A DNA stretch of 64,000 bases from Burkholderia anthina (GTDB lineage: Bacteria; Pseudomonadota; Gammaproteobacteria; Burkholderiales; Burkholderiaceae). The notes under the pieces were generated by a model. That model worked only from the letters and a program-made list of their open reading frames with translations. It was not told the origin of the DNA and did not search any database. Positions within the stretch are counted from its first letter, which is position 1; each line of letters opens with the position of its first letter. The translations under genes and the position numbers were made by a program. The stretch spans positions 868,001-932,000 of the forward strand of contig NZ_LNJP01000003.1 of the NCBI RefSeq assembly GCF_001547525.1, read 5' to 3'. Positions 54,903-63,083 of this stretch are shown piece by piece.

Positions 54903-56303
54903 TCACGCCACCGGATCGACCGGCGCAACCGGCGCGCCACGCGCCTCGATATCGCGCCCGGCAAGCAGACACAGATCCTCGCGATGATGCGTGGCCACCA
55001 CCTGCACGCCCACCGGCACGCCGTTCACGAGCGACGTCGTGACGGCCAGCCCCGGCAGCCCCATCGCAGGCAGCGCGCGCAACGTGAGCTGCGCTTCCCA
55101 CACGCGCTCGAACCCGTCCGGCCCTTGCCGGTCGAGATCGTCCGGAAACGGCAGTTCCGCGGAAACAGGCAGCAGCAACACCGCATATTCATCGAGAAAC
55201 AGCCGCCACGCTCGCGTCAGCGTCGTGCGTCGAACCAGTGCGCGACTGATCACGTCGGCCGGCAGGTCGCGCACCTTGCCGCGCACGGCGGCGATCACCG
55301 CGGCCGCGCCCGGATCGCCGTCTTGCTCGACCGCGTTCGCCAGCGCGTCGAACCCGTCGCCCAGCCACAGCTGCTCCTGCAGCAGCGCCGCCTCGCGCAT
55401 CGGCGGCGTATCGTCGATCTCGTCGACGGTCCAGCCTGCATCGACGAGCCGACGCGCGGCATCGCGCAACGCGGCCTCGACTTCGGGCACGACCTCGAGG
55501 CCACGCGGACGCACGCACAACGCCGCGCGCTTCGGCACCGCGCGCCCGTCGAACGGCACCGCGACGTGCCACGGATCGCGCGGGTCCGGTGCGGAGAACG
55601 CCCGCAGCGCGAGCGACAGATCGTCGATCGTGCGCGCGATCGGCCCAGCCGTCGACATCAGTTGCGCGCCGATCGCCCGCTCGGGTGACGATGCATTGAA
55701 CGCCGGCACGCGGCCGAGCGACGGCCGGATGCCGTGTACGCCGCACGCGTAGGCCGGGTAGCGCACCGAGCCGCCGATGTCGGTGCCGACCGCGAGCGGG
55801 CCGATCCCGGCCGCGACGGCCGCCGCCGCGCCGCCGCTCGATCCGCCCGGCGTCAGCGACGGATTACGTGGATTGCGCGTGCGGCCATGCACGAGATTCG
55901 ACGTGAACCAGCGCAACGCGAACGTCGGGGAATTCGTGCGGCCGAGCAGCACGCCGCCGGCCTTGCGGATGTTCGCGACCACCGGGCTGTCGGCTTGCGC
56001 GATCAGGTTTTCCTGCAAGCGCGTGCCGTTGGTCGTCGCATAGCCGGCCTGATCGACGTTGATCTTCACGGTAACGGGTACGCCCGCGAGCGGCCCCGGA
56101 TCGTCGCCGCGCGCGATCGCGCGATCGACTTCGTCGGCCTGCCGCCGCACGTCGTCGGGGCGATGCTCGACCACCGCGTTGATCGCCGGATTCACGGCGT
56201 CCAGCCGGTCGAGCACGGATTCCGCCACGTCGCGCGCGGACACTTCACGCTGCCGCACGCGCTTCGCGATTTCGGTTGCCGACAGTTGCCAGAGTTGCGT
56301 CAT
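54903..56303 (-). CDS. Amidase-family (amidase signature) hydrolase
   Basis: The 466-residue product starts at ATG 56303 (AGGAG 5 nt upstream; GTG at 56306 is too close). It has the amidase signature: catalytic Lys80 (VPVTVKINVD), cis-Ser155 in SLTPGGSSGGAAAAVAAGIGPLAVGTDIGGS and nucleophile Ser179. Family members hydrolyse acylamides, indole-acetamide, nicotinamide or glutamyl-tRNA linkages. It has no gatA-gatC neighbours, so it is a stand-alone amidase. It is the last gene of a run on the minus strand, upstream-linked by 75 bp to the alpha/beta hydrolase; co-transcription is possible. Confidence 0.93.
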   Translation of the reverse strand: MTQLWQLSATEIAKRVRQREVSARDVAESVLDRLDAVNPAINAVVEHRPDDVRRQADEVDRAIARGDDPGPLAGVPVTVKINVDQAGYATTNGTRLQENLIAQADSPVVANIRKAGGVLLGRTNSPTFALRWFTSNLVHGRTRNPRNPSLTPGGSSGGAAAAVAAGIGPLAVGTDIGGSVRYPAYACGVHGIRPSLGRVPAFNASSPERAIGAQLMSTAGPIARTIDDLSLALRAFSAPDPRDPWHVAVPFDGRAVPKRAALCVRPRGLEVVPEVEAALRDAARRLVDAGWTVDEIDDTPPMREAALLQEQLWLGDGFDALANAVEQDGDPGAAAVIAAVRGKVRDLPADVISRALVRRTTLTRAWRLFLDEYAVLLLPVSAELPFPDDLDRQGPDGFERVWEAQLTLRALPAMGLPGLAVTTSLVNGVPVGVQVVATHHREDLCLLAGRDIEARGAPVAPVDPVA

Positions 56304-56378
56304 CACTTCTCCTGGTGGAAAACATCGCCATCACTCACGGTGCCGCGCATCCTCACGAAGGCGCGGCGCCGCATTCGC

Positions 56379-57170
56379 TCACTGCGTATCGTGCTTCGTG
56401 CGCTCGGCGGCGGCGATGATCGCATCGGCCACGGCTTTCGGCTGGCTCAGCATCGCGACATGGCTGCCGTTCACGCGCGCGACCGTCGCGCCGATCCGCT
56501 TCGCCATCGCTTCCTGCAGCTTCGGATCGATCATCCGGTCCTGCGTCGCGACGACGAACGTCGACGGCTTCGCATGCCACGCGGCCTGCGTGACCTTCTC
56601 CGAGATGCAGCCACCGTACCACGGCCCTTGCGTCGCCGCGACGATGCGCTGCTGCGCGGGCGGCAGATCCGGCGCGAAATCCTGCGCGATCGCCTTGTCC
56701 GACAGCCGCGCGAAACCACCCGCGTCCTTGCGCAGCTCCCCGGCCCACGACGGCGCCGGCAGCCCTTGCGTGACGTCGGCGATCGACTGGCCGTTGTCGG
56801 GCGCGAACGCCGCGACGTACACGAGCGACTTCACCTTGTCGTCGTTGCCCGCGTCGCTGATCACGACGCCGGCCCACGAATGGCCGACCAGCACGACCGG
56901 CCCTTTCTGTTCGTCGATCGTGCGTTTCGTCGCGGCCGCATCGTCGGCGAGCGAACTCAGCGGATTCTGCACCGACACCACGTGCAGCCCGCGCGCCTCG
57001 AGCAGCGGAATCACGCGGTTCCAGCTCGACCCGTCGGCGAACGCGCCGTGCACGAGCACGACGTTGGTGCCCTTCAGGTCTTCCTTCGGTGCGGCCTGCG
57101 CCGCGACCGCACCGAACAGTCCGCCGACTACCGCGGCGGATACCAGAACGCGTTTCATCAAACCGGCCAT
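56379..57170 (-). CDS. Exported alpha/beta hydrolase
   Basis: The 263-residue product has a signal peptide (MAGLMKRVLVSAAVVGGLFGAVAAQAAPK); the ATG at 57170 has AGGAG 7 nt upstream. It has the oxyanion region VVLVHGAFADGSSWN, the nucleophile elbow GHSWAG with Ser, and a C-terminal His in VNGSHVAMLSQP. This small alpha/beta-hydrolase group, similar to salicylate-esterase-like hydrolases, is secreted or periplasmic. The substrate is unknown. It is co-oriented with the DUF4148 gene upstream and the amidase downstream. Confidence 0.9.
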   Translation of the reverse strand: MAGLMKRVLVSAAVVGGLFGAVAAQAAPKEDLKGTNVVLVHGAFADGSSWNRVIPLLEARGLHVVSVQNPLSSLADDAAATKRTIDEQKGPVVLVGHSWAGVVISDAGNDDKVKSLVYVAAFAPDNGQSIADVTQGLPAPSWAGELRKDAGGFARLSDKAIAQDFAPDLPPAQQRIVAATQGPWYGGCISEKVTQAAWHAKPSTFVVATQDRMIDPKLQEAMAKRIGATVARVNGSHVAMLSQPKAVADAIIAAAERTKHDTQ

Positions 57171-57254
57171 CGTCATGCTCCTTTCTTTGTCGTGTTGTTC
57201 AAGTGAAGTGCTTCAGTGCGCGCCACACCTCCGTGAGGCAGGCGCGGCGACCGA

Positions 57255-57575
57255 TCACGAATGCGCGTACAGGTCGTCAGCGGCGTCGCGATGACCGGCC
57301 GACGTCGACGCATCGGCCACGTTGTCGCCTTGCGACTTCGACGGGCCGTTCTGGTCGGAACGTGCGACCTGCTGCGCGGCGGCGACGGCTTGCTCCGCGG
57401 CCGCGATATCGTCCGGGTAGTGCGCTTCGCTGCCGGCCGGGTTGTAGCCGGCCTGCTCGAGACGGATGAGGTCGGCGCGCACTTCGGCACGCGTGAGGCC
57501 GTGGCCCGTATCGGCGAACGACAGGGCCGGAGCGACGGCGAGGACGGCAACGGCGAGGATTCGAGCGGCTTTCAT
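57255..57575 (-). CDS. DUF4148 family small exported protein
   Basis: The 106-residue product begins MKAARILAVAVLAVAPALSFADTGHGLTRAEVRADLIRLEQAGYNPAGSEAHYPDDIAAAEQAVAAAQ. The signal peptide and the following LTRAEVRADLIRLEQAGYNP are the signature of DUF4148, abundant in Burkholderia. It is exported to the periplasm or beyond, function unknown. It lies 84 bp upstream of the alpha/beta-hydrolase start, in the same direction. Confidence 0.9.
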   Translation of the reverse strand: MKAARILAVAVLAVAPALSFADTGHGLTRAEVRADLIRLEQAGYNPAGSEAHYPDDIAAAEQAVAAAQQVARSDQNGPSKSQGDNVADASTSAGHRDAADDLYAHS

Positions 57576-57796
57576 GAGAGTTCTCCTTGAAGGAAGTTGG
57601 GGTGTCGATCACTTGGCATTCGGCGTGAACGTGTGGCGCTGAACGCTTGCTGCATGTCGACAGTAGAACCCGCGCACGTATCCGGCATGTTTCCGAAACC
57701 GGGGCGTTCTGCATGCCAGTTTTTCAGGAACGACCGCAGATACAGTGCGATACAAACGCGCGTGATCCGTTTCGCCCCCCCGCCGCGCACCGCATG

Positions 57797-57829
57797 AAAA
57801 AAAAGGCGTGCCTCGCAAGGCACGCCTTT
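57797..57829 (-). terminator. Terminator of the hydrolase-P460 operon
   Basis: A perfect 12-bp stem with a CGCA loop (57802-57813 pairs with 57818-57829), read on the minus strand, is followed by a run of eight T (A run 57797-57804 on plus), 28 bp after the P460 stop. Confidence 0.9.
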
Positions 57830-57856
57830 CCATCCGCTTCACGCCGCCGTGTCACG

Positions 57857-58399
57857 TCACGGCGCGAGCCGCGTGAACACGTAATCGTGATTCTTCACGC
57901 GGGCCTGGTGACACGCAAAGCACGTCTGATGCTGGCCGATGTCGGCGGGCACGCCGTTGATGAAGCGCCCGAAGCCCCAGCCGCCCGTCGATGCATAGCG
58001 GCGCGAGTCCTTCACCATCACCTGCACGGTCGTCGCCTGCCCGGGCACCGTCGCCGGCGGAAACTCGTCGGACTGCTTGCGCTTGTACGCGAGCTTCACG
58101 AGGATCGTGCCATCCGGAAACGGCAGCGTCGCCTTTTCGAGCGCGCGGATCGCGACCGGATTGCCGAGCACCACGCGCAACTCGTCGAGCGGCGCGGCTT
58201 CCTCTGCCGGCGCAACCATTTCCCATTTGCGATAGCCGGGCGGAATCGTCACGCCGTAGATCGGCGACGCGGCCGCGGCCGGCTTCGGCTGTTCCGCGAA
58301 CGCGGCAGGACCGCTCGCCGACCACGCACCGGCCAGCAGCACGGCCGCGGCGACCACCCGGCGCGCACCGCGCCGCCACACTCCCACGCGCGCCCGCAT
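57857..58399 (-). CDS. Cytochrome P460-family protein
   Basis: The 180-residue product has a signal peptide (RRVVAAAVLLAGAWSASGPAAFAEQP) and a single c-type haem motif CFACH (Cys160, Cys163, His164) near the C terminus. The P460-domain pattern is YGVTIPPGYRKWEMVAPAEEAAPLDELRVVLGNPVAIRALEKATLPFPDGTILVKLAYKRKQS. P460 proteins oxidise hydroxylamine or peroxides, or store haem-linked radicals, in the periplasm. The gene starts one base inside the preceding hydrolase stop (TGATG), so both are translationally coupled. A terminator follows. Confidence 0.92.
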   Translation of the reverse strand: MRARVGVWRRGARRVVAAAVLLAGAWSASGPAAFAEQPKPAAAASPIYGVTIPPGYRKWEMVAPAEEAAPLDELRVVLGNPVAIRALEKATLPFPDGTILVKLAYKRKQSDEFPPATVPGQATTVQVMVKDSRRYASTGGWGFGRFINGVPADIGQHQTCFACHQARVKNHDYVFTRLAP

Positions 58400-59442
58400 C
58401 ACAGATGCTCCACTTGCAGGATCGCATCGGCGAATGCCTGCGGCGCTTCCTGCGGCAGGTTGTGGCCGATGCCGCCGGTGATCGTCCGGTGCTGGTACTT
58501 GCCGGTGAACTTCTTCGCGTATGCGGCCGGCTCCGGATGCGGCGCGCCGTTCGCGTCGCCTTCCATCGTGATCGTCGGCACGGCGATCGCGGGGCCTGCC
58601 GCGAGACGCCGCTCGATGTCGTCGTATTGCGCTTCGCCCTTCGCGAGCCCGAGACGCCAGCGATAGTTGTGGATCACGACGGCCACGTGGTCGGGATTCT
58701 GGAACGACGCGGCCGTGCGCGCAAACGTTTCGTCGGAGAACTGCCACTTCGGCGACGCGAGCTGCCAGATCAGCTTGTTGAACGCATCGCGGTTCTGCGC
58801 GTAGCCGAGTTCGCCGCGCTCCGTCGTGAAATAGAACTGGTACCACCACTGCAGCTCGGCCTTCGGCGGCAGCGGCTTGGCGTTCGCCGCCTGGCTGCCG
58901 ATCAGGTAGCCGCTCACCGACACCAGCGCCTTCACGCGCTGCGGCCACAGCGCCGCGATGACGTCGGCCGTGCGCGCGCCCCAGTCGTAGCCGCCGAACA
59001 CCGCGCGGTCGATCTTCAGTGCATCCATCAGTGCGACGATGTCGACGGCCGTGACCGCCTGCTGGCCGTTGCGCACCGTGTCGGCCGAGCGGAACGTCGT
59101 CGAGCCGTAGCCGCGCAGGTACGGCACGATCACGCGATAGCCGGCCGCGACGAGCAGCGGCGCGACTTCGGCATAGCTGTAGATGTCGTACGGCCAGCCG
59201 TGCAGCAGGAACACGGCCGGGCCGTTCTTCGGGCCGAGATCCGCATACCCGACGTTGAGCACGCCCGCGTCGATCTGGTGGATCGTGCCCAGCGACGCGG
59301 CGCCGGCCGCACGCTTGCCGGCCGATGCATCGGGCGCGGACTGCGCATGCGCAAGCGCGCTGAAGCCGAGGTCGGCCAGGCTGAGGCTCGCCAGCGTCGA
59401 GCCCAGGATCAGGCGGCGGCGGGTGTTCACGTTATCGGACAT
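58399..59442 (-). CDS. Tat-exported alpha/beta hydrolase (dehalogenase/epoxide hydrolase-like)
   Basis: The 347-residue product has a twin-arginine signal (NTRRRLILGSTLASLSLADLGFSALAHAQSA). The fold has FLLHGWPYDIYSYAEVAPLL, RGYGSTTFRS and the nucleophile motif GGYDWGART with Asp (as in epoxide hydrolases and haloalkane dehalogenases). A closing GIGHNLPQE has the catalytic His. The leader suggests export folded, perhaps with a cofactor, though none is expected. It is coupled to the P460 gene by TGATG. Substrate: an epoxide or haloalkane-type compound is inferred. The longer frame to 59850 has no start support. Confidence 0.9.
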   Translation of the reverse strand: MSDNVNTRRRLILGSTLASLSLADLGFSALAHAQSAPDASAGKRAAGAASLGTIHQIDAGVLNVGYADLGPKNGPAVFLLHGWPYDIYSYAEVAPLLVAAGYRVIVPYLRGYGSTTFRSADTVRNGQQAVTAVDIVALMDALKIDRAVFGGYDWGARTADVIAALWPQRVKALVSVSGYLIGSQAANAKPLPPKAELQWWYQFYFTTERGELGYAQNRDAFNKLIWQLASPKWQFSDETFARTAASFQNPDHVAVVIHNYRWRLGLAKGEAQYDDIERRLAAGPAIAVPTITMEGDANGAPHPEPAAYAKKFTGKYQHRTITGGIGHNLPQEAPQAFADAILQVEHL

Positions 59443-59696
59443 GACTCGTTCTCCATTGTCGATCGCTAAGGAAGGGGCCCGCGGCACGTGCGGGCAATCC
59501 GGTATCGTCGTTCGCAGCGGCGGCGCATCGCACCGCGCCGTCGTGTGAATCGCTTCACCGGTTTTATATCCGAACCGACCGGGCGCTTTGTATCCCAACG
59601 TATCTGTGTGCGAACACGACAAAAAGCGATTCAAAAATCGTCGGAAAAGCGACGTTTCGCCGCGATGGCCGGGCATCCGCGACCGGCGCCGGCGCG

Positions 59697-61076
59697 TCAG
59701 AACAGTTTGGCGATCGCGGGCACGCTGAGCACCGCGACGTAATAGCCCATGAACTGCACGCCCGTGTTGAACGCGAACAGGCGTGACAGCATTCCACCGA
59801 ACAGGCCGATCGTCACGATCACGGCGAGCCCGAGCAGTTGCCCTTCCCACACGCCGATCACGACGATCAGCCCCGCGAAGGTCGCGATGATCGCTTCATG
59901 GCTCAGCTTGCGCGCGACGAACGACGCCGCGCGGTGCGCGTGGTGCATCGCGAGCGGATACGCGATCAGCGCGGCCAGCACGATCGACAGCAGCCCGTAG
60001 CCGAGGAACGCCGGCCAGCTCATCAGCGTATGCAGGTTGTGGATCTGCCCGCTCGCCGCATCGACCGTGAAGCGCGGCGGCGCATTGAACAACGGCGCGG
60101 CCGGTCCGGCCGCCACCGGGCTCAGCGGCAGCCCGAACGCGATCAGCGGAATCAGTGCTTCGGCGATGTAGGTCGCCTCGGTCACGCCGTTGCGCGCGGC
60201 GATCACGGTCGTCAGGCGCTGATAAGCATGACGCACGCGCGCACCGACGATCTCGCCCATCAGCACCGTCATCGCGACCGGGCTGAACACGAACGTCGCG
60301 CTCGACACGGCGGCCGTGCCGACCGTCCAAGCGACCTGCTCGCGGTCGAGCACCTTCAGCGGATTCGGGAAGTAGCCGCGCCAGCTTTTCACGTCGGGCG
60401 CGAGTACGAACGTCGACGGCCCGTCGCGACGCATGCGCCGCCGCTCGGCCGGCGACAGGATCGAGAACAGGTCGGCCACCAGCGGCCCGATCGCGATCCC
60501 GAGGAAGTAGCTGACGCTGAGCTTCACGCCATAACGACCGGTGAGCGCCTGCAAGCCGACCACCAGCATCACGAACGGCACGAGCAGCAGTACCGACGCC
60601 CACCGCCCGGCGGAGAAATACGCGATGCCGACGGCCGCCGCGAGGAACACCCACGGCGCCGCCTTCGCGATCGCCGCGCCGAACGGCGCGAGCAGCGACG
60701 CGAACAGCACAGCGAGCGGCAGTGCGACGAACGCCGCGACGATCGCGCCGGAGATCATCTTGCGCAGTGCGATGTGCGGCACGCCGAGCGCGCGCAGCAG
60801 CGTCGCCTGTTGCAGCAGCGGCGCGGCCATCGTGTCGCCGGGAATACCGAGCAGCGCGGTCGGGATCGCGTGCGTGATGTGCTTGGCCACCGCGCCCGCG
60901 AGGAAGAACGTGAACACGCCGGCCGGCGGCACGCCGAGCAGCGCGACGAGCAACGTGAGCGGCGCGATCGTCGTCGTTTCGTCGGTGCCGGAGATCAGGC
61001 CGATGGCGGAGAACACGATCGCGCCCAGCAGCCCCATCGCGAACGCGGCCGGCAATGCATGCAGCAGCGCGTCCAT
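59697..61076 (-). CDS. Tripartite tricarboxylate transporter permease (TctA family)
   Basis: The 459-residue product, MDALLHALPAAFAMGLLGAIVFSAIGLISGTDETTTIAPLTLLVALLGVPPAGVFTFFLAGAVAKHITHAIPTALLGIPGDTMAAPLLQQ, is a large permease of the TctA group with about ten to twelve membrane helices. The GIPGDTMAAP-type motif occurs in helix 3-4. TTT systems move citrate-like or other organic acids with a TctC binding protein and a TctB small subunit; neither a typical TctC gene nor a canonical TctB is adjacent. It is translationally coupled (TGATG) to the small membrane gene and follows HMG-CoA reductase. Confidence 0.88.
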   Translation of the reverse strand: MDALLHALPAAFAMGLLGAIVFSAIGLISGTDETTTIAPLTLLVALLGVPPAGVFTFFLAGAVAKHITHAIPTALLGIPGDTMAAPLLQQATLLRALGVPHIALRKMISGAIVAAFVALPLAVLFASLLAPFGAAIAKAAPWVFLAAAVGIAYFSAGRWASVLLLVPFVMLVVGLQALTGRYGVKLSVSYFLGIAIGPLVADLFSILSPAERRRMRRDGPSTFVLAPDVKSWRGYFPNPLKVLDREQVAWTVGTAAVSSATFVFSPVAMTVLMGEIVGARVRHAYQRLTTVIAARNGVTEATYIAEALIPLIAFGLPLSPVAAGPAAPLFNAPPRFTVDAASGQIHNLHTLMSWPAFLGYGLLSIVLAALIAYPLAMHHAHRAASFVARKLSHEAIIATFAGLIVVIGVWEGQLLGLAVIVTIGLFGGMLSRLFAFNTGVQFMGYYVAVLSVPAIAKLF

Positions 61077-61573
61077 CAGCGGCCTCCCGCGCGGGCGCGC
61101 CCGGTGGAGGCGTCGTACGACGCGAACAGGTCGAGCAACCCGAGTTCCTCCATCTCGGCGCGCGCGGCGGGCGACAGGTCGTTCGTCGAGCCGAGCCCGC
61201 CCGATGCTTCGGCGAGTTGCCGCAATGCGTCGTCGCGCTCGGCGCCGCCCGCCGCATGTTCGATCACCGTGCGCTTCGGCTTGAACAGCAGCGCGCAGAT
61301 CGCACCGGCCAGCAGGCAGCCGCCCAGGCCGATCAGCATTGCGTAAGCGCGTGCGATCGCCGCGTCGTGCACGAACGACGCGAGCGCGATGCGGCCGACC
61401 TCGAACGCGCCGAGGCTGATCGCGATGCCGAGCAGCACCGACCACGCAAGATGCTTCGTCGCCACCGTATCGCCCCATACCTCGACGAGCGTCGTGGCCG
61501 CCGCATCGGCGCCGGCCAACGGCCGGGCGCGATGCGGCGCGGGTGCGACGGCGCTTGAACCGGTCTGTTCCAT
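61076..61573 (-). CDS. Small membrane protein, possible TctB-like partner
   Basis: The 165-residue product starts at the ATG at 61573 with AGGAGG 7 nt upstream. It has two predicted membrane helices (about 40-60 and 74-97; LAWSVLLGIAISLGAFEVGRIALASFVHDAAIARAYAMLIGLGGCLLAGAICALLFKP). A soluble tail follows (HAAGGAERDDALRQLAEASGGLGSTNDLSPAARAEMEELGLLDLFASYD). It is shorter than usual TctB proteins and similarity is not clear. Its stop overlaps the TctA start, so it is probably the small subunit of that transporter. Confidence 0.75.
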   Translation of the reverse strand: MEQTGSSAVAPAPHRARPLAGADAAATTLVEVWGDTVATKHLAWSVLLGIAISLGAFEVGRIALASFVHDAAIARAYAMLIGLGGCLLAGAICALLFKPKRTVIEHAAGGAERDDALRQLAEASGGLGSTNDLSPAARAEMEELGLLDLFASYDASTGRARAGGR

Positions 61574-61632
61574 GTGTCTCCTCCTGGTTTGATATGTCGC
61601 CGGCCGTGCCGGCGCGGCGCGCAGCGCGCGGG

Positions 61633-62919
61633 TCAGCCGCCGCTGCGGCCCGCGAGCAACGCGACGGCGAAATCGGTACGCACGTCCTTCGCCGCGACCA
61701 TCTGCTGCGCGATCCGGTCGATGTCGGCCCCCGTCGCACCGGCCGCGACGGCGATGTTGCGCGCATGCAGCGCCATGTGTCCGCGCTGGATTCCTTCGGT
61801 CGCGAGCGCGCGCAGCGCACCGAGATTCTGCGCAAGCCCGACCGCGACCGCAATTTCGCCGAGCTCCTGCGCCGACGTCACGTTCATGATCTTCAATGCA
61901 AGGCGCGCGAGCGGATGCGTCTTCGTCGCGCCGCCGACGAGCCCGACCGGCATCGGCATCTCGATCGTGCCGACGAGGTCGCCGTTGGCGGCCTTCTCCC
62001 ACGTCGTCAGCGACGTATAGCGGCCGCTGCGGCTCGCGTACGCATGCGCGCCGGCCTCGACCGCGCGCCAGTCGTTGCCGGTCGCGACCACCACCGGATC
62101 GATGCCGTTCATGATGCCCTTGTTGTGGGTCGCCGCGCGGTACGGATCGGTCGCCGCGAACACGTATGCGTCGATCACGCGGTCGATCACGTCCTCGCCG
62201 GCGTAATCGTCGGTCGCGAGCGTCGCCGCCGAGTACCGTACCTCCGCGCGCGCCAACCGCAAATCGGCGAGGTTGGACAGTATCCGCAACCGTACCTGGC
62301 CGCCGGTGATCGCCTCGATGCGGGTCGCGACGGTTTCGGCCATCGTGTTGACCGTGTTCGCGCCCATCGCGTCGCGCACGTCGACGATCAGGTGCGCGAC
62401 GATCATCGCGCCGCGCGGCGTGTCGGGGAACACATGAACCTCGATGTCGCGGCAGCCGCCGCCGAGGCCCACGAGCACCTTGTCGCGACTGTTCGCGAGG
62501 GCGATCAGTTCGGCCGCGTGCCGCAGGATCGCGAGCCGCGCGCCGTACGGATCACCGACGCCGATCACCTGCACCTGCGCACGCATCAGCGGGCCGCTGC
62601 TCGACGTGCGAAAGCCGCCGGCCGCGCGGGAGAGCTTCGCCATATACGATGCGGCCGCGACGATCGACGGCTCCTCGACGGCCATCGGCACGATCACGTC
62701 GCGATCGTTGATCCGGAAGTAGCCGGCCACCGCCATCGGCAGTTCGAACGTGCCGATCACGTTCTCGATCATCCCGTTCGCGGTCTCGAGCGGCAGCGCG
62801 CCCGGTTTCGCGAGCAGCGCGTGCTCGGCGTCGTCGAGCCCGACGGTGCGGGACAGGTGGGACAGGCGTTGCTCGGGCGTGAGCGAGCGGAAGTTCGGCA
62901 AGGCGGAATCGATCGGCAT
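61633..62919 (-). CDS. Class II HMG-CoA reductase (degradative)
   Basis: The product is 428 residues. All four catalytic residues sit at the numbering of the Pseudomonas mevalonii enzyme: Glu83, Lys267 (HNKGIMNG), Asp283 (GNDWRA) and His381 (QRGHMALHARNIA), with the cofactor loop DAMGAN at about 183. This class uses NADH/NAD and works in mevalonate degradation (mevalonate to HMG-CoA) rather than synthesis. It is upstream in an operon with a small membrane protein and TctA permease, so uptake of mevalonate or a related acid is likely. HMG-CoA lyase is not visible. A MocR regulator is divergent at 63051-63084. Confidence 0.95.
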   Translation of the reverse strand: MPIDSALPNFRSLTPEQRLSHLSRTVGLDDAEHALLAKPGALPLETANGMIENVIGTFELPMAVAGYFRINDRDVIVPMAVEEPSIVAAASYMAKLSRAAGGFRTSSSGPLMRAQVQVIGVGDPYGARLAILRHAAELIALANSRDKVLVGLGGGCRDIEVHVFPDTPRGAMIVAHLIVDVRDAMGANTVNTMAETVATRIEAITGGQVRLRILSNLADLRLARAEVRYSAATLATDDYAGEDVIDRVIDAYVFAATDPYRAATHNKGIMNGIDPVVVATGNDWRAVEAGAHAYASRSGRYTSLTTWEKAANGDLVGTIEMPMPVGLVGGATKTHPLARLALKIMNVTSAQELGEIAVAVGLAQNLGALRALATEGIQRGHMALHARNIAVAAGATGADIDRIAQQMVAAKDVRTDFAVALLAGRSGG

Positions 62920-63000
62920 GATGGGTCGGCTGTTTCGGGGTGGCGGTGTTGCCCGTCGGCGCTTGCGGCAGGCAGCGGATAGCCGAATAATAGTCACGCT

Positions 63001-63052
63001 GTACCCATTGAAAAGGTACAGACGGCGCAGACAGTCATCCAGCCGTACCCAT
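63001..63052. promoter_or_regulatory. Candidate MocR operator region
   Basis: GTACC (63001-63005) and GGTAC (63015-63019) form an inverted repeat with 9 bp between. A direct repeat GTACCCAT occurs at 63001-63008 and 63045-63052. This mix of direct and inverted repeats in the divergent gap is typical for MocR regulators. The second copy overlaps the possible start at 63051. Confidence 0.6.
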
Positions 63053-63083
63053 GACAGTGGGCCGGCCCCGACGGAACATTCCG

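Noticed and set aside
59838..61346. A long plus-strand frame across the TctA gene
   Set aside because: Composition is Arg/His/Asp-rich with no family pattern, and it is antisense to a clear permease.
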